A DNA stretch of 64,000 bases, from positions 478,761 through 542,760 of the forward strand of contig MEHQ01003153.1 in assembly GCA_008828725.1 (NCBI GenBank), read 5' to 3'. The position numbers and the translations under genes are program-made. The notes below the pieces were generated by a model, which searched no databases, was not told where the DNA came from, and was given only the letters and a program-made list of their open reading frames with translations. The stretch is from Saccharina japonica. Lineage: Eukaryota > Sar > Phaeophyceae > Laminariales > Laminariaceae. Positions 24,611-35,869 of this stretch are shown in pieces; position 1 is the stretch's first letter, and every line of letters starts with the position of its first letter.

Positions 24611-25052
24611 GCGGCGAGCACCACGATAGGGGCACCACTTGTTTTCGCTGATTGATTTTCTGAGTGACGGGGGCTCCTTATAGGGCCCGTTTTAACGAAG
24701 AAGAAAAAAAATCAATTTGGAAAAAGAAATATTCAAATCCGCTTTTCATTGGTCAACACACGCACCAGCACCAAGTATTAGGATCTTGGGGCATAATAGT
24801 TGGTGCTGGTGCGTGTGTTGACCAATGAAAAGCGAATTTGAATTTGAATTTTTCCAAATTGATTTTTTTTCTTCTTCGTTAAAACGGGCCCTTACCCCAG
24901 AGTCGTCGGAATTCCATTCTTGAGCGAAAATACTTGTCAGGTTTTACTGAAGACCACGGGATTCTTTATCGGGTACCCTTTCGATCTTTCTCTAAAAGCA
25001 GGTGGGGTATAGTAGAGCTCCTCAAGTGACCACCCCTACCGTAGCATGTGTC
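24611..25052 (+). mobile_element. Family C element interrupted by a foldback MITE
   Basis: This family C copy (left end ACCACGATAGGGGCACCAC, internal TGACGGGGGCTCCTTA and CCAGAGTCGTCGGAATTCC, right end CCCCTACCGTAGCATGTGTC) is split by the palindromic element at 24683-24891. It lies in the intron between the P-loop and alpha-C kinase exons. Confidence 0.82.
24683..24891. mobile_element. Foldback MITE nested in family C
   Basis: A 209-bp near-perfect palindrome with ends GGGCCCGTTTTAACG and its complement, arms of about 95 bp and a short loop around AAGTATTAGGATCTTGGGGC. Other family C copies show the empty site (GCTCCTTAACCC); here TTA occurs on both sides, giving a 3-bp TTA duplication like that of PIF/Harbinger elements. 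Class assignment is an inference. Confidence 0.85.
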
Positions 25053-25233
25053 GTGCGTGGATATCGCGAAGCCAAAACGCGTGAAGGCATACTGCTGCAA
25101 AACATGTGTAGGATAGCCACTCGGACGAGTAGCTGTTAGTGGCCAAACGAAAACTGACTTGAATGTGATCCCCCTTACCGTGAAAAACCGGCTTTGTCAC
25201 GCTCCTCATTTCGCCTACGGATCATCTCCCCAC

Positions 25234-25422
25234 CTTAGCCGCCGCGTTCCGTCCGTTGTAGTCGGCGAGATAAACAGCACCGAACCCGCCCCTTCCCAGC
25301 AGCTCGTCTGTTAGTGTCACACAGTGCTCGGGGATTTCAACCCTATCGAGGTTGCGCTGGCGTCGCATACGGCGGGCCTCCAATAGCATGGATGCGGACG
25401 CTTCTCGTTCCGATCTTTGAAC
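25234..25422 (-). CDS. Exon: kinase subdomains I-II (P-loop and catalytic lysine)
   Basis: A 63-codon phase-0 exon. About 27 charged residues (VQRSEREASASM, then RRMRRQRNLDRVEIP) lead into the kinase N-lobe: TDELLGRGGFGAVYLADY holds the glycine-rich loop GRGGFGAV, and NGRNAAAK supplies the beta-3 ATP-binding lysine. Donor AAG|GTGGGG. The acceptor is least certain: I chose CACAAAG|GTT after a pyrimidine-rich stretch because it keeps phase 0, but the frame stays open up to 25485, so the exon could begin up to about 63 nt further upstream. Confidence 0.82.
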
Positions 25423-25713
25423 CTTTGTGGAATAAATGGAGGCAATGCCGCACGGGAGCGAATGTGAAAACTTGATATCTACTGCTTAGTTGTGGCATAA
25501 CGCTAACATCCAGCTCGAAAGGGAAGACGCTTGTAGACGGTCCTAACCGTACCGTATGATACATGCGACGCCCAGGCATGCCTCGTATGAGCAGTTTAAT
25601 ATTCACATAGCTCACCCAATTCTTGTATGTCAGCCTGCTTTATGAGCTGTACTAACGAAGTGCACCCCAGCGTCGACATCAAGGGCACACATCAGGGCCA
25701 CCCTTAAACGTAC

Positions 25714-25803
25714 CTCGGATTGATGCTGCTGGAGACACAAGATTTCCCGTACATCTTGTCCAATCTTGTCCATCTTGAGTCCTCCTTGTACTTGCAAGCC
25801 AAA
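25714..25803 (-). CDS. Exon: helical linker (brace-like) before the kinase
   Basis: A 30-codon phase-0 exon beginning FGLQVQGGLKMDKIGQDV and ending CLQQHQSE. It continues the last helix of the preceding exon (…ARLQ) and gives a short charged helix before the kinase, the position of the brace in MLKL. Acceptor ACTCCAG, donor GAG|GTACGT (a perfect consensus donor). Too short to recognise alone; support comes from frame, splice sites and continuity with its neighbours. Confidence 0.75.
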
Positions 25804-26350
25804 CTGGAGTGGCCGGCGTTACGCATCAGCGTTTAGTGTAAATTCAACTGGCTAATGTGGTAGCGGTTGAGTACATCGTGTAGTACATGGAAGCGAAGAC
25901 ATATAGTTTGGGTTTCTGCTCTTGAGTGGGTGGCTGAATATTACGCCCCATCATCATGCTAGCGTGTGCTGTTACGTAAACGTAAGATTGGCGTGAAGTG
26001 CGATTCGGCCGAGGTCAACACCTTTACAAACCCTGACGGCAGTGTTGGCCCAGGTGGTAACACGAGGCTGCGCGTGACTGTGTTACCGCACTGCCCTTCA
26101 TAGTGAGAAACAATATCCGGCCCCCAACATGTGTCAATGGAAACATCGTGCACCATTCCATGATCCATGAGAAGCCAAGCATGTATTTCAATTTCCGTCG
26201 GAAGCCTTTGCTTGCTAATACTCTTCCGATCGCAGTGCTGGCGTGCGCGCGAGCGAACGCGTTGCGGGGGTTATATAACGTGCCCCGGCCTATCGCTTTG
26301 AAAGGGCTCAGCCAATTTCGAAACACAATATTGCAGCACGGTGTCTGTCT

Positions 26351-29300
26351 GCTGGTACACACGTCAATCCTCACATGCTAATAGGTTATGAGCCTCGTGT
26401 CGCGTAAACGCGACTAGCCGCTAGCAACATGGTTTCATCAGGAGGATTGGAGATCAAGCAACTAGCGTCTGCTGCGCTTTGGAGCTTCATCACCTCTACA
26501 TCGAGGAGTACGACGAGAAGAATCAAACATCAACCATCAAAGGTCTACTTCGTTGAAAGTGAGTGACTGAAGAGGTACGGATACCGCGTGTATCTCAGAG
26601 GATCCTGCGTAAGGCATTATATCAATACTAAAGTACTGCTGCAGTCTAATTGCCACAACTGCGACAGATACGCCCGCAGAGCACCATCACGTGGGAGCTG
26701 TGAAATATCACCTCCGCCTCGTCTGCTTATCATAGACGAGGAACAATCTCGATCAAAACTCGAGTACAATTGCTGTACGCTATACCACAGCAACTCCAGC
26801 TTGACAACCCACAGCATCGCTAAGAGGGTAGGAGCTCTGCTGAGCGTAAGTCTACCTCCTGGATTGTTGGCCTCGGTGACCCCGAGCAGCAGCGATAATG
26901 AAGTTAACTCCCGATACGCTTTTGAGCTGTCTGTAAAAGGAGCTTTGAACTTTGAAATTTCCGAGAGGCCGTCGAGCCCAGAGAAATAATTGTTCGTCAA
27001 TCGTCATCAGACTCTCATCGTAGATCTGTGACCGCCAAACGACTGGTGATAACTACTTTTTCGAACAATTTTCTCCGAGGCTGGTACGACCTTTTCTTTG
27101 TCGGTATCCTGCTCATCACACAGCACAGCAACAGTACGTACGGATACGTACTCCATCCGGTAATACTACTATTGCTGCTGTAGCATCATACAAGACCGCT
27201 TGGCGACCTCCTTCCACCATGGAGGACTTCAAGCACAACAACAGCGGCACCCTCACCACCACGATCAAGGGTCTGGGGAAATTTGACGGACATAAGGCAG
27301 GAGATTTTCGTGATTGGCACAAGAGAATGGCGGTCGTTCTCGGGGTCACGCGCCGCGATATCGCCAGCATCGTCAAAGGGAAGTCACGGCCGAGCGAGGC
27401 AACGTCAGATGCTGGGATCTCCCCGGCCCTTGCTGGCGCAACCGGGGCTCAAGTCTCGCTCGACAAAGCAACCGCCGGCTTCGACAGGGCAAATGAAGAC
27501 CTCTACGCCATCCTATATCTACTCACCGAGACGTCAGCAGCGCTTCTTGTTTCCAAGCATGAAGACACGACCGGCACCAGTGGAGATGGTCAAAATTCAC
27601 TACAAGACCCCGTCAGCAAGTACAACAAGGTGACTGACGAAGTCACCAGGGCAACGATGGAGACACTCGTAAACACCCCGATGGTGGATCAACAGGACCT
27701 CGACGACTTCTTCATGGAGAAGACGCTCGCCCACGCTGAGCTCGAAAATATGGGTGAACCTATATCCGACCGCAGGTTTAAGGATATACGTGTCCGGGAG
27801 TTTACTTCTGACATCAAACTAATGATGTACCGCGACCCTACATTCGACATCGATCGAATGCAGACCACGATGCGGCAACTAATCTTGATCATCTTTCACG
27901 CGGCAGCAGTACCGAGGAGATTTCTGGGCGTGGCACGGCAATGTCAGCCGAAACATCAGCCTGTGACTACTGCGGAAAGAAGGGACACCAGGAGGGCAAC
28001 TGCTGGAAGAAGAGAAGACGAGACCAAACGGGACAGAAATACACATTTCGGACCGAAGGCAGGAGGCGCTGGGCAGAGGTGGTGCTCTGTCCACAAACCT
28101 GCTTTACACAGCGATGAGAAGTGCTACGCTCGAGGCGCAACACGCCCGCAGCCCGGAGCCGCCAATCTCGCCTCTTCAGTGCCTACTACTGACGTAAAAG
28201 AACCTTCCCTCAACTTTGACGATGATTTCGACAAGGGATTTTCGTTTTAGATGGAAGGCAGCGGCATTGGAAGGAACGGCAACCTTCTGCAAGCTACATA
28301 CAGCAATACAAGAACTTCAACTCCGTGCCAAAATAATGTCGAGAAACGGTTTTCCTGATTTGTTTCGAAGGATTATTGTTTTTCACATCTCGGCACAAAT
28401 GGACACCCACGTTCATCAACGACGCAACCTCACCAAGCTCGACAAGGACGACCACACCATGGCTATCGAAATGGACACCAGCATGGAAAGCGGATCAAGT
28501 GTCGACGACAGGCGCAGATTATTATCGTGCTCCGATATGCCCGACGAGGGACATTGCGAGGTCATCATTCAAGGCCACGTATGGGGGGAGAACACCACAG
28601 ACATTCTTGGCGAGATGCCATATCTTGTGTTTCAGGACGCAGCGGTCCTCAAGACCGACTGGTTCGACATTTGTTCGCCAGGAGGCTCCTGAAGAATGGC
28701 TTTGCCGACCGCGGAGCTTTCCGGTCGGTACTGGAGTTCATCCAGTCTCTCTCCGACAATGTCCATGCCGAAGAACTGGAGTTTTTTCCGGACTCCAAAA
28801 CATTCTACTTTTCAGTCACCTGCTGGATCAAGGACGACGGTGGATCTACCTACAGCCGGACCTTGACAAATGAACTACACTCATCAATATGGTCCAAGCT
28901 ACAAAGCCTCCGCTCGGGTGGGAGAAGGACTCGCCATCTAGAGGGTTACAACCGGGAACTCTGGTGATGTACTACGATAGTCTTTTAAGCAAGCAGTAAA
29001 CCACTTGCAGTGAACTAGCTGTCGATTGTTCCGTTGTTTTGATTTGGGGCGGCAGGAGCATCGACTGTGTTTACTATTTCCTGTGTTTGTAGTGGATCGA
29101 TAAACCATTTCACCTAAGACTACGACGTTCTAGCCATCGTCAATTAGGTAAACACCCATCTCATATAGCAGGTATTACGGCAGTAAGAGCAGAACTGTTT
29201 TCCCTTGTTCGCTTACAATTATCTTACATGTGTTGGATTATTTTCTTGGATACCATGTAGGTAAATTAAGTACGAGTTTGTCTTGTATATGTTGAATCCT

Positions 29301-30487
29301 TTCCTTGGATATCATGTAGGTACATTAAATACGAGTGTTACGTCTTTTTTCTCCCAAAAATATTGCCATTTGTTGTTACGTGCATTCCTGTTTGCTGTTT
29401 GGAGTTTTTGGCATGGAACGCAGAGTAGGAACGTGTTAACGTATCGGGGGGAGCTGTCAGATATTACACTTACCAGTAATCATCGTTGTCACTACTTGAT
29501 AACACCAACGTCATCTGGTATACATTGCACATGTATATGTACAGCAGACAGCTTTCCAGTCTGCTGTCGTTTGTTGATGCAGCATTTAGTAGCAGAACCT
29601 GTGTTATACTTGCAAACATTGCGAGTAGTCTATATATAGTATAACAACCTATATACGAGTACTCGTATATAGCTACTTGTATAATAAGATAGTAATGAGT
29701 AAGATCGTAGATATTATACACAGTAGTTTACAAGCTCTATCATGTCTGGTATATGTTACCTGGTACCATGTACTGGTGTGGGTTGTACTACGTACGTACT
29801 GGTTAACATGAAGAAGGATATCCATTCAGTATCCCTCCGGAAACCAGTAGCATACTACTTAATTGTTGTAGTGACTAGCATAAATCTCAAGGGTGATGTA
29901 CTCGTACCCTGTAGGATAATTGTTGCTGTTGTATGTAGTTATGTACGTACACGTACCAATAAGTCTTAACGAGAGTAATATGTTGGATATATGATAAACA
30001 GCAGTTTACGAGCTACACCATGTAGTACAAACGTACTGGTAAACATTGAGAGGAACTATCTTCAGGATCCCTCTGAAACCGGTAGCATAGTACCAGTTGT
30101 TCTTGAAGTAATAATATAAGCTACAGAGGGTTCGTACCCTAAAAGAGTACAGCAGTAGATACAGGGTGTTTTCCTTTTTTGTTTTGAACTGAATTGCAAG
30201 GATCGTCCCCTTTAGTTTTTGAGCTACGAGCCGCGCACGCGCTCATCGCGCACAACAGCTCACTCGCACTTTGTTCACCATCTTCAGCTGAGCAAATCAA
30301 TCAATCTACAACACCGGCCTGGAGTCGCCAACCATGTTATTTAGTGTTATTTGAAGCTCTTTTTAGGTTCACTTCAGAGTGACCTGCGTCTTGCCTCTCA
30401 ATTTAAACTGTGTGTTCACCAGCCATCGACTTTAGGCGTACACATCAGCTTGGTGCTGGTACACACGTCAATCGGCACACGATAATA
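26351..30487 (+). mobile_element. Decayed LTR-type retroelement with Gag (probably Ty1/copia-like), in an intron
   Basis: A Gag-like coding region lies at about 27219-28250 (N-terminal FDGHKAGDFRDWHKRM as in copia Gag, and a CCHC zinc-knuckle signature near 27.96-28.01 kb). Acidic remnants extend to about 28970. No reverse transcriptase, integrase or RNase H is recognisable. It is a broken fossil, incomplete and with several breaks. A near-identical short direct repeat (GCTGGTACACACGTCAATC plus about 14 looser bases) sits at 26351-26383 and 30455-30487 and may mark the element's eroded ends; no longer LTRs are visible. It lies antisense to the receptor gene, between the 30588-30779 and 25714-25803 exons. 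Age: old, judged from the decay. Outer limits are uncertain. Confidence 0.6.
29223..30150. repeat. Worn tandem repeats downstream of the Gag remnant
   Basis: A ~60-bp pair at 29223-29340 (TTTTCTTGGATACCATGTAG and TTTCCTTGGATATCATGTAG). A longer pair at about 29708-29940 and 29990-30150 shares CAGTTTAC-AGCT, GTACTGGTTAACAT-like and ATCCCTC-GAAACC-GTAGCATA segments. These may belong to the retroelement's non-coding part or be host intron. Confidence 0.5.
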
Positions 30488-30587
30488 TGCGGAAGGAGGA
30501 CCCCTGAACGGGAATCAACGTTGTTGGCTGTAACAATTTCACGAACCTGCGTTGACAGTAAGCTGGTTTTATTGTAATAGCACACAC

Positions 30588-30779
30588 CTGTAAACGGGCT
30601 ACAGTTTCCTTGATGATCTCTTCCGCCTCCGATTGACGCTGTTTGAACAATGTCGACATCATGACCTGAGAGATTTTCCCCTTGCTCTGGTAGGTTTTGA
30701 TGATCTCCACCAGATCGCCCACGGCATCGCGTACGTCCTCGACCAATACACAGTGAGCTGGATCCTTGGCGCTGTCAAC
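30588..30779 (-). CDS. Exon: MLKL/HeLo-like helical domain, central part
   Basis: A 64-codon phase-0 exon. It reads as amphipathic helices: VLVEDVRDAVGDLVEIIKTY, then SKGKISQVMMSTLFKQRQ, then EAEEIIKETVARLQ. The pattern of a short charged turn between I-x-x-[FY]-x-S-K and a helix carrying L-F-K-x-R, followed by a long helix ending in L-Q, is the layout of the third and fourth helices in MLKL N-terminal/HeLo-type bundles (family knowledge; the match is by eye). Acceptor CTGTAG, donor CAG|GTGTGT. The intron that follows holds the retroelement remnant. Confidence 0.85.
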
Positions 30780-31488
30780 CTACAGCAGGTGATTAGCAGG
30801 GTACCCGGCAGTCGCAGGTGAACGTACCTAGAGGGATATCCTTAATGTTGAGCATGTATCATACCCCGAACAAGGGTGAAAGCAGACCACAGCAGGGGCG
30901 CCACGGTACTGAACGACTATTATGTCGTGGCCAAACCGTTGTGTGATTTCTAGGGCACACGATATCTGGTTAAGCATGTACTACCTGTAGTACTTGTCAT
31001 GGCTCCAGAATAATTGCATTCATAAAAAAAGTGGTTGCGTGGGTGATACGAGTACATGTTTGATACCTAAACGTCAAACAACACAAGGTTGTTTTAACGC
31101 TGTATCCCGTGCATGTATTTATCTCCAACTCGTATTACACTGCACCAATAGCCACACCTCGGAAGAGTCGTGTACATCGGACGGTAAAAATTCGAGGCCA
31201 ACTGGTACGTGCGACGGTGCTGCAAACGCAAACTCATGGGACCAAGTGTAGCCAATCAAATGTCCATAATGATGTGCGAACTACGTGATTCTCGCGAAAC
31301 AGAAATAAATCCGAACCATTGGTAATTGTTTGACAGGGAGGGCAGTCTAGTCTCGGGGGTTTCTTCATTATGGTAGAACATACAGGCGGCAGCGAACATC
31401 TAAACGACTGAAAAAGGAATCGAATACTTGCCCTCATGAGGCTATTCAATATAATCTGGCATGGTGAGCTTTGGACATAAATACCAGT

Positions 31489-31820
31489 TTCAACGGTTCG
31501 TGTTGTCGTTGTTTGTCATTCCCATGTATATCAGTATTTATTTTCTCGCTGACTGTGGTTGTTAGAGGCTCCGAAAAGTTGCGATAAGTTACCGTAGTGT
31601 CAGCTATCATTGATCGTGTGCGCACGCAACCAGCGGACGAAACGCGGCCCATTTTCAACGGTTCGTGTTGTCGAGGTTTGGCAGTCCCATGTATATCAGT
31701 ATTTCTTTTCTGGCTGACTGTGGTTGTTAGAGGCTTCGGAAAGTTGCGATCCATACTGTAGTACCAGCTCTCATTGATCGTGTGCGCACGCAACCATCGG
31801 ACGAAGCGCGTCCACCGTTT
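31489..31820. repeat. 165-bp tandem duplication in an intron
   Basis: Two units starting at CAACGGTTCGTGTTGTCG (31491 and 31656) share GACTGTGGTTGTTAGAGGCT and ATTGATCGTGTGCGCACGCA. They lie just 3' of the membrane-spanning exon, in the intron before 30779. Confidence 0.85.
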
Positions 31821-31875
31821 AATGGGTTGTTCTCGCCACCTTTGACGGCAGACCCATCCATCAACCACGACGCAC

Positions 31876-32703
31876 CTGCTGGAGCACATTCGAGGCGCGC
31901 TCAAGAAGAACAAGTACCGAGCGGCAGCGCTTCACCGTTTTATCAGCCGCCCCCGTGAGGTCGGTGCTGTCCGTCACCAGATTCATGAGGATGATCACGA
32001 GTCTTGCCGTCTCGGGGATACCTGGGATTTGAGACACGAGCGCAAGCTCCTGCGCCGCTGCCATTGCCGCTCGAGTGTAACCTAATCGGCGCACTGGCTT
32101 TCGACCACCGTCGGTCGGCGGTTGTCTGTTTTGTGTCGATTCTGGCGTTGAGAAGGCGATAATACCTGTCCCATCAGCGGACGAACGCCCTGCGCCACCC
32201 TGTGTCGGTGTCGAAAGTGGCGACGGGTGTCCCCCGTGGCTGCCTTCGTCCGCGACGTCGTTGGGCATGGCGCCCAACGGAGTAATCGACGCAGCCTCTG
32301 CCACGTGTCCCTTGTGCTGAACAGCACGGGGCGAAGGAGTGTCTTTCTCTTGTCGCGGCGGCTCAACTTTGCCAGGAAGAGGGCTGGAGTGGGAGCTGAA
32401 ATCAACGGCGGCATCTTCAATTGTTCGGGCTCGCCTACAGTAAACCCGCCCCGCCCCAACCATCATCATCAAGATAATCATACCGGAAAATACAGCCGCC
32501 AGTGTCGTCTTGTCCGAGCTCCACCCGTTGGCCGTGGGTGCAGAGCTCGGCGGAGCCTCCGTGTCGAGCAGGAAAGCAGCGAAATCGTACCCACCAACGT
32601 TGTCCGAGGCCCATGGTCCCTTCGTTGACCCAGCTACCAGAATGTGGGAATTGTTCGAGCTTGAAGCGGATGCTAGCCCGAGGTCGTCATCGGATGAGCC
32701 CCT
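31876..32703 (-). CDS. Exon: last propeller blade, transmembrane helix, linker, start of MLKL/HeLo-like domain
   Basis: An 828-bp, 276-codon phase-0 exon. Residues about 1-49 form a final blade with core ILVAGSTKGPW and GGYDFAAFLLD; it lacks the terminal W-x-W-Q strand, which fits closure of the ring by a strand from the N-terminus. A Pro/Ser-rich stalk follows. Residues about 68-88 are a hydrophobic helix (core LAAVFSGMIILMMMVGAG) followed by RVYCRRAR, a stop-transfer signal placing the C-terminus in the cytosol. About 120 low-complexity residues rich in Pro, Ser, Thr and Gly come next. The last ~65 residues begin a helical domain: IPGIPETARLVIILMNLV, then a Cys-Arg-Ser-(V/L)-rich helix ending ERASNVLQQ. 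Donor CAG|GTGCGT, acceptor CTAGCAG. This exon links the extracellular and intracellular halves and is the key evidence for a receptor. Confidence 0.88.
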
Positions 32704-32884
32704 CTGCTAGACAGGAAATATAATTGTGTTAATAGTACCGGTGAACTCTGTTTGGAGTACAATATGCTCAAATATGTACTAGTCGGCAATAGCCTGTGTT
32801 TTTTCTCAAAGCGAGTTGCTCCATGCCCCACGCGTTCGTCGTAACAGACACAAACAAAAATAGTTCTATTTTTTATTGAGTTAC

Positions 32885-33052
32885 CTGCCAACGCCAAACC
32901 TCGACCCCGTTTGCATCCAGCTTTACAGCAGCAAAATCAGCTTCCCCGGAGCTTGCGCCATCCCATGCACCAAACGTGTGCCCAGTAATGACCACCGACC
33001 CGTCCTCTCCTGCAGTTATGCCGAAGGGAACGTCATCTTCCGCTGTGCCACC
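32885..33052 (-). CDS. Exon: propeller blade f
   Basis: A 56-codon phase-0 exon with one SBBP-like repeat: start GGTAEDDVPFGITAGEDGS, core VVITGHTFGAW, then D-G-A-S-S-G-E-A-DFAAVKLDANG, and end VEVWRWQ. Acceptor CCCGCAG, donor CAG|GTAACT. It is the last blade with its own exon; the next exon, 180 bp downstream, fuses the final blade to the membrane segment. Confidence 0.9.
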
Positions 33053-33469
33053 CTGCGGGAGAGGAACGTATGAGTCAAAAAATGCTACAACTGAATGAGG
33101 GTTGTCCTAAGTAGCCGAGAGCTGGAAAAGTGTGTGGTCTACAGGTCTAGCTTTCCCCATCGACCGATGTTGTTTTACCTCTCTTCTGCTCATCAGCGTG
33201 AAACGCATACACACCGAAGACAAAATGCAGAATATGTCAAGTGTAGGCACAGCTTATAGTAGAAGACTACCTATGTAGAGCTGTAGGACGTATATGCATG
33301 TTCGGCCGGGGGAGGGTGGGGGCGTACTCATTTGTTGCTTGCCTTAGTCATTTGACCATTGACCACGCATCCCTTTCGAGACGGGCCGGGGGGGGGAGTT
33401 CTTCATTTTGATGATAATGCCTACAGAGATTGGCCCGGTGAAACCCGTTCTCGCCGACATTGTGTGCAC

Positions 33470-33765
33470 TGAATAGGTGGTGCTTTCGTGAGGAACGAAA
33501 AAACGTGTTACGCTCTTGGAACTACTGTAGGATATGACACTGACAAAGACACGCGACGCTGCATTCACCGGTCGCGTCGTGTTGCTTGCCCCACCTAGGG
33601 GTTGTGCGATAGGGGTCGCTTTTCTTAGAACCACGGAACCCTGACGTAGGGCAAGCTACGCGGCAGGACCGCGGGATGCAGCGTCGTGTGCCTTGGTCGG
33701 TGTCATATCATAGACGCAACAGCGTGAAACGCTTTTTTCGTTCCTCACAAAAGCGTCACTATTGC
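33470..33765. mobile_element. Foldback element with ~88-bp arms
   Basis: The left arm (about 33480-33572, containing TTTCGTGAGGAACGAAAAAA) recurs inverted at about 33671-33757, both arms carrying GACGCTGCAT and ATATGACAC. Arms are about 80% identical. Intronic, between blades e and f, next to a family C copy. Borders are approximate. Confidence 0.65.
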
Positions 33766-33781
33766 CGGGAAAACCTACCCT

Positions 33782-34033
33782 ACGCATGCTACGGTAGGGG
33801 TGCACCTGCATACAGTACATTTTCTGAGGCTCCTCCCTTGACGAGATCTATACTAATACTAAGTCAAAAAAATGAGTTTGGACGCAAACCAATCCCATGG
33901 CCTAACTACACAACGAAACATGCTGCAACACCAAGACTGTGTTAATCAGACGATTTGGGGTTGAGGAGCCCCCCGGCATCCAGAGAAGACATGTCAGCCA
34001 AAACACGGTATATACCTCTATCGTAGCAAGCGT
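33782..34033 (-). mobile_element. Family C element (intronic)
   Basis: A complete inverted-orientation copy starting ACGCATGCTACGGTAGGGG, with TGCACCTGCATACAGTACA and GATTTGGGGTTGAGGAGCC, and ending CTCTATCGTAGCAAGCGTC. It sits in the intron between blades e and f. Confidence 0.78.
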
Positions 34034-34684
34034 CGTGAATACCGCGAAAAACAAAGATCTTGACTCGGCTGAGTGTTTCGAAGCGGATGAATATACAGGA
34101 CCCAAACCGGACTCCTGTTATCGTGGTATACCTACCTGTAGTCGCGTTGGAATTACACTTTCGGGGATATCGCTAAAGTCGTAGTTTGTCAGAGCATCCG
34201 GAAGCAGGTACGTGCATCCCTATCGCGTCATGTGTCTGATAATTACGGGGCGTCGCCTAGGCAGCTCGCATTGTTAAATGTGGGGTAGACACAAATACGT
34301 TAACATAACAGTTTTCCGCGATGTAGGAGGGCGAATTCGTCCGGACGAAGTGGTTCACATTGATCCGATTTTAAAACATATCAATGTACTGAGCCGCTGC
34401 CCAACGCTTGCCGACGTAAACTTTGCACGATATAGAACGCTGAATATTTTTTTCGCAGAGAGGACCGCCGTAAACTGCATCTGTAACACGAATCACGAGC
34501 CTCTCAGAAAGCTAATCGATTCCCACCAGAGGAAATACGTATTTCAAGGCGCACACATTTATAATCATGCTTCCGTTGGTTGAATCTGTACTACGCAGCT
34601 GTTGCCCAAACTCTCACAACAACAGGCGAGGAACAAGATGATACATCTGTAGATCATGATCTGCCCCGAGCTCTGCAAGATTAC

Positions 34685-34852
34685 CTGCCACCGCCACTCT
34701 TCAGCACCGTTGGCGTCGAGCTTGCATGCAGCGAAATCTCTTTCCCCCTCATTCGCTCCGCTCCAGACACCCCTTGTCGTTCCTGTCAGGAACACGGATC
34801 CGTCGTTTCCAATTGCTGCTGTGCGGATGAGATCTTCGTCCGTCGTGCCGCT
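34685..34852 (-). CDS. Exon: propeller blade e
   Basis: A 56-codon phase-0 exon with one SBBP-like repeat: start SGTTDEDLIRTAAIGNDGS, core VFLTGTTRGVW, then S-G-A-N-E-G-E-R-DFAACKLDANG, and end AEEWRWQ. Acceptor GGCTAG, donor CAG|GTAATC. Family C fragments lie in the introns on both sides. Confidence 0.9.
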
Positions 34853-35109
34853 CTAGCCGCAATGAGATCGACAGTACGCGGTCCGACGGGTCTAACATCA
34901 GGATCAATGTGCATACATTGGCAAGCGCAGGGCGATAGTCGACTCAAAGTTCAGATCCTGAAAAAGAAACAGATAGCAGAAGCGAATCTTCATTTTTGGA
35001 GCTACGTATTATACGTACGTCGCAATTGTCCAATTGTTGGACTGGCCTCATTACGCGTATTATTGTGCTCTGGGGTGTATGGTACTGTTAACGCGAGGGA
35101 AAAGCGGGC

Positions 35110-35243
35110 AGACGCATGGTACGGTAGAGGCGTACCTTTTTTGTTTCTTAAGGGCGGTCACTTAAGGAGCTCTGTACCTCACGTGAAAACTGTTTTTTGG
35201 GGGAAATGCAAGAGCTACCCGATGAGCAATCCCATGGCGTCTC
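35110..35243 (-). mobile_element. Partial family C element (intronic)
   Basis: Begins AGACGCATGGTACGGTAGAGG and keeps CACTTAAGGAGCTCTGTA and ACCCGATGAGCAATCCCATGG; the other end is missing. Another scrap with GAGCTCCTCACGAGAGGAGC lies at about 35450-35540. Confidence 0.6.
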
Positions 35244-35869
35244 TGATACAACAAATGATACTACCTACCAACCTACCTACCTACGTGTCTTGCCGTGATG
35301 TTGGTCCTCTTCACAACATCGTGGACACTACATGACCGCCACAGCTGTGCCCACTGCTTGGGTACGTGGCAGGCCCAAATCAGGCACTGCAACCGTTCGC
35401 TTGAAAGCAGTATTTGCAATTCGTGTTGATACCACTGCGTCTCTAAAAGGGTTGCTGAGCGCTGCCCCTTTTAAGGGAGGTGGCTTATTACTGCCTGAGC
35501 TCCTCACGAGAGGAGCTCGATAACTCACGCGAAACAATACCCTGTGGAATGTTTTTCCGCGCAACCCGACCATCATTTCCATGCGCTACGCGTACGTACA
35601 TAGTCCTAAACGTGTGAATAATCTGAGCAAACATTATCTTACTTGGACGGAAGATGCACCCTCGAGGAGTTTAAAAGCTATTAATATAAACATATCGAGT
35701 TTGAAAAGCGCTATCCTTTTTCCTTTTGGCGACTTTTCTACTGCGTTGGCGTATACGTATTTAGAGCATACGCAGTCTCGGACGACCGAGAGCTTGAGAG
35801 ATCCATACTACCATAGAACGACCCTTCGTGTATAGCTTGCTATCTCGAAGGGTAGACTGACCACCGTAC

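Noticed and set aside
25959-26168. A minus-strand frame with a coding-like look (CWGPDIVSHYEGQCG) just upstream of the kinase exons
   Set aside because: No GT/AG borders fit and it would interrupt the helical-domain exons, which already join in frame; possibly a stray gene fragment.
34580-35335. A 251-codon plus-strand open frame
   Set aside because: Antisense to blade e and running into a family C fragment; no motif.
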